A stretch of DNA of 64,000 nt, from NCBI GenBank assembly GCA_947095535.1, contig OX352774.1, positions 173,288,200 through 173,352,199 of the forward strand, given 5' to 3'. This DNA comes from Poecilobothrus nobilitatus. Its lineage: Eukaryota; Arthropoda; Insecta; Diptera; Dolichopodidae. Within the stretch, counting starts at the first letter, position 1; each line of letters begins with the position of its first letter. The notes beneath the pieces were generated by a model. It saw only the letters and a list, made by a program, of their open reading frames with translations. It was not told the DNA's origin and did not search any database. The translations under genes were made by a program, and so were the position numbers. Positions 23,728 to 35,391 of this stretch are shown piece by piece.

Positions 23728-24344
23728 TACCTAGTGTGTTGGTCTAAGCTACTATTTTAATGGAATCTTTGCACCTCATTTAATGACTTGAGATTTTTTT
23801 GTGATGACAAATTAAATAAATTGCGTTACAAATTGCGGATCATAAATGCCACTATTAGTAAAGACAAGTCTATATGTTGTTAGACATTATACATCATCAA
23901 AAGAGGATTTAAAGAATCCAATGATATATTCATAAAACACTTTTCATTTCCTTAGTTGGATCATCTCTTAAATAAAATATTCTGGTTCTGTTTAGCCTCC
24001 TAATAACATTGAACAAATTTAAAGTGTTCAAAAAAATTTTTCTAAGAATTATTTTACGAAATTTCCATTGGTTTAATTTCTTTTTTAGACAGATTTAAAT
24101 TATTTAATTTAAGTTCAATTAATTTTAGAAGGGTTGAAGCTGTCATTATACAATTTTTAAAAGGACAATTTAAATTCTCTGTTATAACTTAATAAATTAT
24201 AAAAATATACAAATAGTTCTTTTCAGTTTGCAAACAATTTAATTTTACCTTTCCATAGAACTAATTATCAGCAAAATGAACATATTATGGTTATGCTTGT
24301 TAATCGTCATAAAAATCAATTTAAATTTTAATATAATTTCAGAA

Positions 24345-24560
24345 CTTTTCATAACATTCACTATTTGCTTTTTAATCTTGATTTTACCTTGCTAACTACT
24401 AAGTATTTTCGATAAATTTTTAGCACAATCGAAAAATTGATTTATTAATTTTACTCTGTCCGCTCGTCCGTCCATCCGTCTATTTATCTGTTTAAAAATT
24501 TTCTACACCGTTGAAGATAGAACAGAACAATCATGGATAGGTTACCTAAGATTTTTAAAT
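24345..24560 (+). repeat. Dispersed repeat family B, copy
   Basis: Characterised by CTCTGTCCGCTCGTCCGTCC, then TTTTCTACACCG and ATCATGGATAGGTTACC. Related copies are at 37,925-38,065, 46,930-47,065 and, in part, 16,375-16,470. No coding content. Confidence 0.5.
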
Positions 24561-24810
24561 TTTTTTTTTCTTTATTAAAATTTTTATTTAAAAACTAAGT
24601 GATTTCATATTTTTTATTATATTATAAAACCATTTTATTTAAGACCCTAGCCATTAATTAGCTGTATGGTCGTATAGATAGTTTAATATATCATTAACAA
24701 TTTTTAAATTTCTAAATTTCATTTTTCTTTTAAATAGCAGTTTATTATCAAATTATTATTTATTCTTAAAGCTAAAACTTCAATATGAGTATACTAGAAT
24801 TTTCAAGAGT

Positions 24811-25716
24811 ATGTTCAAGTGTATAATAAATTTGCCATTACATTTGTAAAACCTTAGGGAGTCGAGCTAGATATAGTGTCAAAGGTATGGATCGGCTCAG
24901 AATCGAATTCTGAGTCGATTAAGCCATGTACGTCGGTTCGTTCACCCGTCCGCATGATAACTCAAAAAATAAAGAAGCTAGGAAGCTGAAATTTTCTTTA
25001 CATCACTTTTGCAAAAGTGTTATTTTCGCTATTTAAATCCAGCATTTTAGACCTCGGGTTCGAGCAGCTGCCATACAACTTTTTTTTTTATATGGAAATA
25101 ACTTAGTATCTATTGAAGCTCGGTATCTGAAATTTAGTGAAGAGGTGTCGAGTTGCATGCCAAAAATTTTTGTAAAATTTGGTTGGTCTAGAGCAGCTGA
25201 TTAAGGCTTCTTGCACCTTTTAGAACTTAATGAATCTAGGCGTCTGAAATCTTACAAATAATGATCAACTTTTATCGCAACAACTTCTGTAAAATTTGGT
25301 TGTGCTGGTGCAATAAGTTCGGCTAGCTGCCATACAACTTCTCTGTTTAAATAAAAATAAATTCGATAAACATGATAAAAACTTCTGTAAAATTTCGTTG
25401 AGCTAGAGCAGTAGGTTCAGACTTCTTGCATCTCTTGCAACTTTATGAAGCTAAATACCTGAAATCTTACAAAAAATGATCAAATTTTAGGACAATAGTT
25501 TCTGCAAAATTTGGTTGTGCTGCTGCAATAGATTCGGGTAGCTGTCATACAACTGCACAATTTACATAAATATATCTCGGTAGTTAACGTCGGTACTAAA
25601 ACATCTGATAATGTTTAAAAGATAATCAAGTTATATAGAAACAGAATACATTATGTTCACACGGGTATCCCAGAGTTGACACAGCCTACTCAACTACACT
25701 TTTCCTAATTTTTTTA
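24811..25716 (+). repeat. Dispersed repeat family A, copy A1
   Basis: It starts near GTGTATAATAAATTTGCC, contains GTATGGATCGGCTCAGAATC, a TTCGTTCACCCGTCCGC segment and a series of degenerate units (TCTGTAAAATTTGGTTGTGC, AGCTGCCATACAACTT, GAAGCTAGGCATCTGAAATC-type words), and ends with ACGGGTATCCCAGAGTTGAC and a T-rich tail. No ORF of substance. Six further copies lie at 35.4, 45.4, 53.7, 57.1, 59.2 and 61.4 kb. Confidence 0.75.
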
Positions 25717-25726
25717 GTTTTTTATG

Positions 25727-25776
25727 TTATTAATTAATTTACCACATTCACATATTAATTAATTTACCACATTCAC
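25727..25776. repeat. Tandem duplication, 25-bp unit
   Basis: ATTAATTAATTTACCACATTCACA is present twice in tandem, at the 3' side of the minus-strand LINE that follows; tandem 3'-terminal repeats are common in non-LTR elements. Confidence 0.7.
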
Positions 25777-25779
25777 AAT

Positions 25780-26700
25780 TACAATAAAATCTCTAATTTT
25801 CGTTTTCAATAAGCTGTTGGAAGTTAAGTTTTTTAATTCATCTGTTAAATTATTGTAAGTCCTTAAACTATTTAATACACAATTATTTTTTTTTTGCTTA
25901 TCTGTTGGGAACAAAGAAAGATAAAAGTTACCTCGGTTTCTAGTATTATGAATTTGTATGTCAAAATTACGATTTGTTTTTTATTAAGTTGGTTAACTAT
26001 TTTAAAAGCTAAAAACTACACTTCTCCCTTGTAAATATTTTCAAAGCTTAAATATTTAGTGAAATAAATTAAATTTGTGGAATATCTGATTGGGAAATTA
26101 TTAATTGTTTTTATTACTGTTTTATGTATTATATTATCTAATTTTTTTTATATAGATTTGTGAAGTGTTACTCCATATTGGATTTAAGTACATTAAATTT
26201 GAACAAATATAGGACGAATATTCTAACATATAATGTGTTTTTTTCATTAAAATATTTTCTTAATCTTTTTAAAATAAAAACATATGGAACAATCTTCTTA
26301 ATAATGTGATGTACGATATATGTTCTTGCCATCTAAGTTTGCTATCGATAATGAGTCCTAAATATAGTTAAAATTCTTTACTAAGTCAATTTGAATATTT
26401 TTATAGATTAAGCTATAATATTTTATTTTCAATTAGTAAAATTTTTGATTTGTTAATATTTAATGACATTCTGTTTTTTGGCAACCACTCCGCCGACTTC
26501 TTAATAAAACCCAAGTCCTATATAATTGAATCCCTTATTTCTTGTTCCCTACCTGGAAGAATATTTTATTACAGCATCATCAGCAAAAAGCTGTAATGTT
26601 CCTTTTAATTCTAGTCTGGCTATATCATCTATATAAATTTTAAATTTAATATCGGTCCAAAAATTTACCCTTGGGGGACAATATACAAGAAACACGATAT
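25780..26700 (-). pseudogene. LINE reverse transcriptase remnant with intact FADD motif
   Basis: Minus-strand pieces in order: VPQG then FGPIL (fingers), KIYIDDIARLELKGTLQL followed by FADDAVIKYSS (palm, catalytic Asp pair near 26,576-26,589), LGLIIDSKLRWQ with HI (about 26,310-26,350) and VPYVFILKRLRKYF. This is the Jockey/CR1-like non-LTR order. Many stops and frameshifts interrupt it. Confidence 0.65.
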
Positions 26701-29700
26701 TTTATAAAATTAATTTAGAAATAAAAAAGTCTTCATTTAAATGATAAGAATATTATTCGTGGGTAGTGAACAAAAAAAAAAAAAAAGTATTTAAAGGACA
26801 TGACATTAATTTAAAGAAAAATTATTATGTATTAAATTTTTGAAATTCAATATAACTTTCTAAATGAATTGAGATTAATTTATTTATATCCTTTTAATTT
26901 CCTGTTGTGTTTAAATTTTATATTTTCCCAATAACTCATTCCGTCCAGTGTTAATTTTTTTACTATTAACAAAAAAAAAAAAAATCTATTTACTTATAAC
27001 TAATAAATATACGTTCATTCAATATGACATCAATATTTCATAATTTATACCATAATTTAAATTTTTCACTTCTAATTTTTTTCTCTTCTCTTCTGTTTTT
27101 TTTTTTGGGTTAATAAAAATTTACTTTTCCTCAAAAAAGGAAAAGTTCTCTCTATTCGAACTTGCTTGTTATTTCTGGTGTTTTGGAATATTTACGCACA
27201 TTTTTTTTCCACTTCTTTGCATCTCATTTAATTTTTTTTTTTTTGTTTTTGTTTTTGTTTTTGTGACTAGTTTCAGATTCGGCAATATAATTTGAATGAA
27301 ATCCGCTTTTTGTTTGTTGTTTTTGTTGTTTGTTTTTCATTAGTATTGCAATAATCTTGTGCCAAGTGATGTGATGTGTCTGATGTTGAAAACAAGATCA
27401 TCATAAGGAAAAATAAAATAAGAAATAATAAAAAAAAACAAAAACAAAACTAGACCAGTTGGAATTTTTCATCATCATATTTTTGTTGAATATAGATACG
27501 CGCAATTGATTTATGTTACCCCAGGTGGATCAGTTTCTATTTTATTACAAGCATTTAATTTCACTTAAGGCTAAAATTGTTTACTGATGCTGCTGCTTTT
27601 GCTGCTGAAATTTTTTATTTCTTTTTTATTTTTTTCCAATTTCGGGAAAGTCATTTTTTTTTTTTTAATTTATCTTCGGTATTAAACTTTAAAATGTGTT
27701 TTTTTTTTTAACTATATAGTTTTAGTTATAATGATTATATGCCAAAAAAAAAATACGCTTTTTTTTTTTATTGTATTATAGGTATTGTATATGGAATAGA
27801 TTTTATGATGCTGTGTTATGCGTCTTAAATTATTATCTAAGAACATGGATATTCATAGCTTTCCATTCCTTTAAAGAAATATTTATCTAACATATCCTAT
27901 ATTTATGCATTTGTAATATATACAGTAGAACTCAGAAATAAGGAACACTTAATAAATAACATATATGTAATACTTATGAATGTAAAAATGAGTATTTTAA
28001 ACATCAAACGTCATACTTATAGTTTAAAACTAAAAAATTTGATTTTATATAGAAAAAGCGGGAATAATTTAAATAACAAAGGAACAAAATTAAAAAAAAT
28101 AGAAATTTTGTACGATATTATATAACTGATACGTCATTGCACATTATAAAGTAAACAATAATTAAGTTTTAAAGTATAAATGAATGTTCGCAATTGAAAA
28201 TATTTTATTTTAAACTACAACCACTCTGTACTAAAAAAATAAATTCCCGATCCCGATTAAAGAATTTTTTTTTTTTAAATATTTCACTTATCGAACTTTG
28301 ACTGTAAAATGTTTACTAAACAAAAAAACAAAAAAAATTAAGTAAAAAACAAATTGCCATTCAATTTTCATTTTTATAAAGAAGTAGAAGTTAGTAAGAG
28401 TGCCCTAAGTGGTTATGGCAAAACAGTTGAGAAATGATATGTTAGAAGTTTTTATAAGAAGAAAAAACAAAAAAAAAACGCGTAAAAAAAAAAGAAAAGA
28501 AATGCAAAAAACGTGTAAAATAGTGGATGGACTCATTTTTAAAATTGGTCTTTTAATTTTTTTTTTTTTTTTTTTTTTGCACAATTTTTAATTTATTTTT
28601 ATCCTTTAAATATTTTATTGAAAATATATAATATGATTTTGAGGTTAATTCTAAATTTCTTTTAATGTTTGTAATGTTTTAATCAATACAATTTTAAATC
28701 ACAAACTAAAACAAAAAATTTCCCATTCCATTTTTCAAATGAAAATATATTTCTTAAAGTGAGATAACCTTAAATTGTACTCAAGTGAAATTTAAAACGT
28801 TAAATTGTTTTTAGGAAATCTTATGATTATTTTTATTTTTATGATTATGACAGCTTCTTTAAGTGAGCTTTTAAGTTCAATTAAGATATTAAAAAACAAC
28901 TTAAACTGTCTTCTTCTCCTGTATTATATTTGGATGGTACAAAAAGCTATAAGAACTGTATAAAAGTCCAGATTTAGGGTTAGAAATATTTTCAATATAA
29001 TTAGGAATTAAGTAGGAAAAAAAATAGGAATAAATAGGAATAAAATAAGAATAAATAAATTGAATATTATTGTTAAATTTTAAGTAAAATTAAATTAAAT
29101 TATAATTATTTAGTAATTTGGTGAGTTAAAAATTATAATAATTCGATTTTAATTTGGTGAAGATTTTAATGAAAACATAAATAAATAAAATTATGAATAT
29201 ATAAATGCGCAAAACTTTTGATTAAATTACAAATCTAACCTCGATATATATTGTAATTTAGGATTAGGACTAAAGGTAACACAAACGAAAAAAAAATTTT
29301 CTATTTATTTTCATCGAAAATTAAAATAGATCGAAGTGGAAACTTAATATGCCAATTGTATTAATAATTTTTTTCTCATTCAGCTTATTATAGACAGTTG
29401 CAACTTTATTATAATTTATTTTCAATTTCTATTTAATAATTTTCTTGTCGCCTTTTAAAGTGCATTTTAGCAGTCGAGTTGAACCAGGAAGTGCGTGAAC
29501 CAATATGTATTTATACATATGGTTGATATGTCTGTATTTATTATGTATTTAGTAGACAGACCATGTTGGACAACGTTTAAAAATTATTATTTTTATTTTG
29601 AATTTTTCTAATGGTGTTATTGGAGACATTTCTATTTTGGATATTCATTTTTCTTTTTCATTACTCTCAGTTTAATTTTTTATTTTGCTGTTTCTAGTGG

Positions 29701-29718
29701 TGATTCTTCTCTTTTATT
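26701..29718. other. A+T-rich non-coding stretch
   Basis: No supported gene. A slightly more complex part at 27,270-27,620 has TTTTTG and GCTGCTG runs and could be intronic or UTR-like, but nothing identifies it. The lysine-rich ORF near 28,409-28,591 arises from poly(A). Confidence 0.4.
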
Positions 29719-30658
29719 TCTTATGCTATTTGTGTTTATACTTATGGCATCAAGTTATTAGGAAAATCTGTTCTTGTTGACAATTTACGTAGATAACCAT
29801 CGCCACTATATATATTTAGTTTGATATCAATTAGATATGAGAAGGCCTCAATATGAACTCAAAACATTGGTAATAATTTTTCATTCTTCAATTTTTTTTT
29901 TTTTACTATTTTTTGTATTTTTTTTTGTTTTGGTTTTTTAATAAGAGGAAATGCGTGGAAATTTTAGTAGTTTAGATTTCGTCATATAAGTTTTTTTTTT
30001 TTGTATATAGTTAAAATAGAAAAAAAAGGAACTGGATTAATTTTTTTTTATTACATTAATAGAAGAAAGTGTCAAATAAATGAAATTGAAATAGTTTAAG
30101 GAAAAATTTGTTAAACATTAATCCAATAAATCAATAATAAAAAAAAAAAAATTTAGGTATTAAAAGTAGAAATTTAAATAAAAATGAGAAAAATGATTAG
30201 ATTATAAATAAAAGATTGACAAAAATTTTAATTTAAATAAATGGAAACAATTTTGAAATGGAAAAAAAAAAAGAATTGAAAGAAAAAGTAAAGTTGGGGC
30301 AATAATTTTTATTAGAGTCGAAAGTATCGGATTTTCTTATTAAATAGATTTAATCCTGTATTAATTGTTGTCTTAGGTATTTTTAATGTATTATAATATT
30401 GATGTTTATTGAAAAATGTACTACAAATGATGCTCGGAACACAAAATAGTACTACATTATGATGCTAGGAACACAAAATGGTATAACAGGATAAATGATA
30501 TCATTCATTATGATGCTAGGAACACAAAATGGTATAACAGGATAAATGATATCATTCATTATGATGCTAGGAACACAAAATGGTATAACAGCATAAATGA
30601 TATCATTCATTCTTAACCAATGCCTATCCATAATACCCTCAGACAAAAAAAAAAAAAA
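29719..30658 (+). repeat. Dispersed duplication (family D), copy 1
   Basis: Collinear with 35,221-37,911 apart from the large insertion in the latter. Shared words include TATGGCATCAAGTTATTAGG, GATAACCATCGCCACTATAT, GAACTCAAAACATTGGTAAT, GAAATGCGTGG and ACAGGATAAATGAT. Both copies end in poly(A) of about 13; a weaker match continues to about 30,840 (matching about 38,290). It could be a segmental duplication or a repeat family with an A tail. Confidence 0.75.
30428..30612 (+). repeat. 51-bp tandem repeat, 3 full copies plus a partial
   Basis: The unit starts CATTATGATGCTAGGAACAC and has ATGGTATAACAGGATAAATG; starts are at 30,455, 30,506 and 30,557, exactly 51 bp apart. Only one diverged unit exists in the duplicate at 37,805-37,855, so the array expanded after the duplication. 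Because 51 is a multiple of 3, it yields a repetitive spurious ORF on the minus strand. Confidence 0.9.
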
Positions 30659-32042
30659 TGAAAATGAAGTCTATTAGAGAAGCATCAATAGTGACATCAA
30701 TATTGGACCTATGAACCTAGGGGCTAGTGACTATTATTGACGCATTAGTTCAGACTTTATCAATAAGACCAATAAGAAAAAAATGTGTTGCGATTATCTG
30801 AAAACTCATTTACCGTATAGATGCATTTAAATCAAATTAAACATATTTAACTGGAGCACTAAAAGTATTGAGTATCTTTTTGTGATACGGTTGGCTAAAA
30901 CGGTACAAGATGTTAATAATATTTATAATTTTTATCTCATACCTAAGAATTTTTCAATTTTTCAACCTTTCCTAGTTTAGGTGTTAATTTTTGTTTTTAT
31001 TCTCTTTTTTTATTAAATCCATTAATCGATCGATTGTATTTGTAGATATCAAAATTAAATTTTTTATATCCGAGTACTAGATAAGATGTATTGGATAAGA
31101 AAATATAATGGAAACGTTAGATATAAAATTTGTATAATGAATATATAGATTTATCATTTAATTGATTTTGTTATTTTTTATTGCTGTTATTTAAGAAGAA
31201 TTTCACAAGATAAAATTTAAGAAAAGCCCACACAGAAGTACATAAGATATTTATATAATAATATTAACTGATACAAATATTTATAAATATAAAGTTACGA
31301 TAGATACGATATATATTATAAAGAAAATTTAAAAAATTGTAATTAAATTTAGTGTCATTTTGATTAAGAACATTTAATTTTGTACTTACAACAGCAATAC
31401 GTATGCAATTGATTTAAGTATTAACATTAAATTCATATATGTCATGTGAATAGCTGGTGCGTTCTGGAATTTTCTCAGAAGAAAATTAGAAATTTTTAAA
31501 ATCGTTTCCTGAAAAGAATTAAATACTGGTATGTGTATATAAAAAGAAAAAAAAAGAAAATCTAAAAAAATTGATGTTACTTATATAAAAAAAATATTTT
31601 TTTAATTAGTTTAATTTTTTTGATTTCGAATTTTAATTAGATTTTAATTCTTTTTTAAATGATTGGCGTCAAAGGACGGTTTAAGGACACCATATTAGGG
31701 TTATAAATTGCATACAGTATAGGAATTTATTTTTTTTATGCGAATTAGTTCTAAAATTAAATATTTTTTTGTAAACGTTAATCATTATGGCCACAAGGCT
31801 CTGGCTAGCAGGTGGAACCTGTATTGTAATCCGAGTCTTATGACTAGAACTGAGTTTGAAAAGATATATATATACTTGAAATTTTTTTTTTTAAGTTTTG
31901 AAATAAGACAATTGGTTGGTGTTATTACGGACCATTGTATTATCGGTATACATGCTATATTCTGTGGATCTTAACTGTACTTTTTGTTTTGCAATAAGTA
32001 GGAATACGTGAAAATTTGAAAAATTTGACGATCTTAGCTGTA
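30659..32042. other. A+T-rich non-coding stretch
   Basis: The first 180 bp may belong to the family D duplication. Otherwise no supportable feature. Confidence 0.4.
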
Positions 32043-32210
32043 GAATCTTACGAAAAGAAACGATTGAGATATTTCCGCCCTTTCCTTAACAGCCAAGGAT
32101 AGTTGTAGAGAAAGTGCTCCATGATCGTTATTTCGTAATTTTTTCTGTACCAGTCCTTATCTGTCAAGGAAAGGGCGGAAATATCTCAGTGGTTTCGTTT
32201 TCCAAGATTC
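32043..32210. repeat. Hairpin with 50-bp arms
   Basis: Arms 32,043-32,092 and 32,161-32,210 are inverted copies with 43 of 50 positions matching by eye; the inner TGAGATATTTCCGCCCTTTC core is perfect. The loop is 68 bp. The arms are clearly more G+C-rich than the surroundings. It could be a small fold-back element or a transcribed hairpin. Confidence 0.85.
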
Positions 32211-33018
32211 AGGTGAATGCACTGACATGGTTTTAAAAAGCTTTCATATAGCTTCTTCCGTCAGAGAAAAAAATAATCTAAAACGTTATCTGAATATTTA
32301 AGATTTGTGGATCTTGAACCTCCTCTCCACATTCTTAGCATTTGTTATACTCATGTTTTTTAAAAGCTGAATTTAATATTTGAAACTATTTTAAATGAAA
32401 AATTTATGAAGTAGAGATTCTTTTGTTAATCGATCATATATTGAGACATAGTTCGATATTAATATCTTTTTTTCTTTTTTTTTTAAATTATACTAGAGAT
32501 AGAGGGTTTTTAAAAGGTTCACTTATATGTTAATTCTTAAATGTTGTCTTAAAACAAATTTTTGTTAGGGCATTTTAATAATCAAAATATACAAATATTA
32601 TGTTTTATTTAAAGTTCATTCGAAAAAGAAACTATTGAGAAAATTCAAAAAGAAAATTTATGTAAAAGGAAAACAAAATATTGCGAAAAAAAAGTGAAAA
32701 TTAATGTTTTAAAACAACAAAAAAAAAAAAAAACAGAAAAAGAAAATTTAAAATTAATTTGCTAAGCATTCCATTACGATTTCAATTGTAAAAAAACGTC
32801 CAGTTTAAATTAAAAAAAAAAAATAAAAATAAAAGTAAAAAATTTATAATGAAAGAAAAATGAAAATGTAAGAGTTGTGAGTTTTATTTCATGTTTGTTT
32901 TAACAATTCACTTGGGATAAATCAATATACCTTTGTATAACATAAAATGAAAAACGATTCGTTCAACTATTGATGAAGAAAATCGTAAAAAGAAAAAAAA
33001 ATAAAATAACATTAGCAG

Positions 33019-33051
<33 letters not shown>

Positions 33052-33644
33052 TTTGAATTTACATTATTTGGATTGATTTAAGTGTATCTAAATCAAATAA
33101 ATATAGAATTTAATCACGTTCATTTTAGTAAAATGAAAAACAAGAAAAAAAAAAAAATATAAAACTAAAATTATTTTGAAAATTTTGAAAATTTTTTTTT
33201 TTTTAACATAAATAAATGTTTTCGTTTTCTTTTTTAACGGATTGCTTGTCTGTCATTAAATAAAATGTTCTTAATTATGGATGAAATTAGATGGTTAAGT
33301 AAAGTAAATATTTTGGTACCACAATCTGATTTCCAACCAACACTGATTAGAGATTAAGATTTTGCTTAATTTTACCAATAAACTTTGTGGAAAATTTCTC
33401 ACTTTTTAAGGTGAGAAACAATTGGTCGAACAATGCTGGGTCGAAATCTAATTTTTCCAAACTAAACCTACGACTTCCAGAGTTATAAAGGGAGATTTGA
33501 TTTTAAGCTCAGTTTTAAGAATTCAATCCAGCATTCGTTTCTTTACAGATTTGATTTTTTATTTTATCCGTCAATTGATTCACCTATAACCTCTAAAAGT
33601 GTTATTGCCGAAGATAATATTGTCATTCCTTTAATTAAGCTAAA
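32211..33644. other. A+T-rich non-coding stretch
   Basis: Holds an (AT)n microsatellite at about 33,025-33,051 and a small palindrome, TTCTCACTTTTTAAGGTGAGAA, near 33,396. No gene. Confidence 0.45.
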
Positions 33645-34025
33645 CACTCATAATCGTTTAGTATTTAAGACATCGGCTTTTTATTCCAAAAATGTTGAAT
33701 TCAAAAGCCGGCTAGGTCATACAGATTAATAAAAAATAGATTTTTCTTATTAAATATAATTAGTATTATATAAATTGCTTATTTTTTAGTATATCGAAAT
33801 ATATAATAAAATAGTAAAATTAAATAATTCTTGCATCAGATAATAGATGACGCCCATACAAATATTTATTTCTATTTAATTGTCCTGTATAATAGTTACA
33901 CACAGTCGAAAAAATCAACGGCTTAGTGAAATTAATGATTTCAGAAATTGAAGGTTATAATCAACTATGAATAATAAATTACTTAGAGGATGCCCTATGC
34001 TCCATATAGGAGTGGAAAGTAGAAA
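33645..34025 (+). mobile_element. Diverged SINE related to 47,635-48,005
   Basis: Collinear with the SINE at 47.6 kb: AATTCAAAAGCCGGCTAGGT (B-box-like region), AGATTTTTCTTAT, then the strongly shared AATCAACGGCTTAGTGAAAT, and GGATGCCCTATGCTCC with AGGAGTGGAAAG at the 3' end. The tRNA-like head is more decayed here and no clear target duplication is visible. Confidence 0.6.
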
Positions 34026-35220
34026 ATAAAATTCATTTTATTGAACAAAGATTAAGGTATCATTGAATTTGATCTTTTTTGCGGTATAAAAATAAAGTAA
34101 TGATGCCGAAAAGTTTTAAAGTTTTATCAAAATTTTGAACTGATTGCTTTTGAAATTATTATATAGTAAAATATTATTGTAGTAAGATACCAAATATGTA
34201 CTTTTATTGAAATAACAAACAAAATTGTGTCAACTATAATATTTTGTTTTATTTTTTAAATCTTGTTAGTTCAATTGCATTGTCATTTTGTAATTCTTTA
34301 GTTTTTACTTATTTTTTTTTTTATTTTTAATTTTTATTTTATTGCGAATGGTGATGTATTAGAGAATTAATAAATTGAATTGAAAGTAAATTATTTTGTT
34401 ACAACTATTATTGTTTTTTTTTGTATTTTTGTTTTTTTTTTGTAATGAATTTCGTTTTCAATTACAGCAGTAAGCAAGTTGGTCAGTTGACAGCGATTAT
34501 GTTGACAGGTTGTTACTAGTTGATTTGTTTTTCTTCAATGTTATGTTGTAATAATATTCTTATACTATATACTATGTACTATAATATATCTTATTTAATT
34601 TAAAGTGAAATTGATTGTTTTATTGATAAAATAGTTTTGATTTATTTTATTTATTTTTTTTTTTTTATTTCTCTATTAAAATAAAATTAATATAAATTAA
34701 ATAAAAATGAGATCGAAAAAAAAAAAAAAAAATTAAAAAAGAGAAAGTATAATAGAAATATAAAACAGAAATAAAAAAAAAAAAAAAAAAATAACTAGAT
34801 ATAATGAATTATGCAAGTTATATTGAAATAAATATGTGAATCTAATTAAAATGAACTTTTGTTAAAAAGAAAAGAAAAGAAAAAGATAATTAATTAAAAT
34901 AATTAAAAAAAAAAAAAAATAGTTATAAAATTTAGAAATAGTTTAATAATTAAAATTTTTTTTTAAACTAATTACAATTGCAATTCGTTTCTAATTAAAA
35001 TTCTTTTTTTTTTTTTTTTTTTTTTTAAAAATAATGCAATAATGTTTTAATGGGTTAAAAAAGGTAGGGCTAAAAAACTAAGGTATTTTTATGTTAAAAA
35101 AAAAACATGTATTTAAATAGTCTTGTAATTTATTTATTTTATAGGAAAGGAAAAAATAATGAAAAATTATATTTAAAAATATTTGAGTTCAAATAAATTT
35201 AAAATTTTTGAAATAACCTT
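34026..35220. other. A+T-rich non-coding stretch
   Basis: Mostly poly(A)/poly(T) runs; no gene. Confidence 0.45.
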
Positions 35221-35391
35221 TTCTTATGCTATTTTTGTTGTTGCTTATGGCATCAAGTTATTAGGAAAATCTGTTCTTGTTGACAAATTTATGTAGATAA
35301 CCATCGCCACTATATGTATATTGAGTTTGATTTCAATCAGATGTGAGAACGCCTCAATATGAACTCAAAACATTGGTAATAATTTTTTATT

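Larger units (their letters stand above)
22720..24190 (+). pseudogene. LINE reverse transcriptase remnant split by a mariner element
   Basis: Before the mariner the translation has IYVDDMII (the YxDD catalytic motif) and then, in another frame, NNLSLNFDKCASITY (the palm region after it). After the mariner, from about 23,790, the same protein resumes in pieces: DDKLNKLRYK, LYIIKRGFKESNDIF, TLNKFKVFKKIFLRIIL and DRFKLFNLSSINFRRVEAVI. The order is that of a CR1/Jockey-like reverse transcriptase, so the mariner landed inside a LINE. Stops and frameshifts show that the LINE is dead. Confidence 0.55.

Noticed and set aside
30452..30646. Repetitive 64-codon ORF on the minus strand
   Set aside because: It arises because the 51-bp repeat length is divisible by three.
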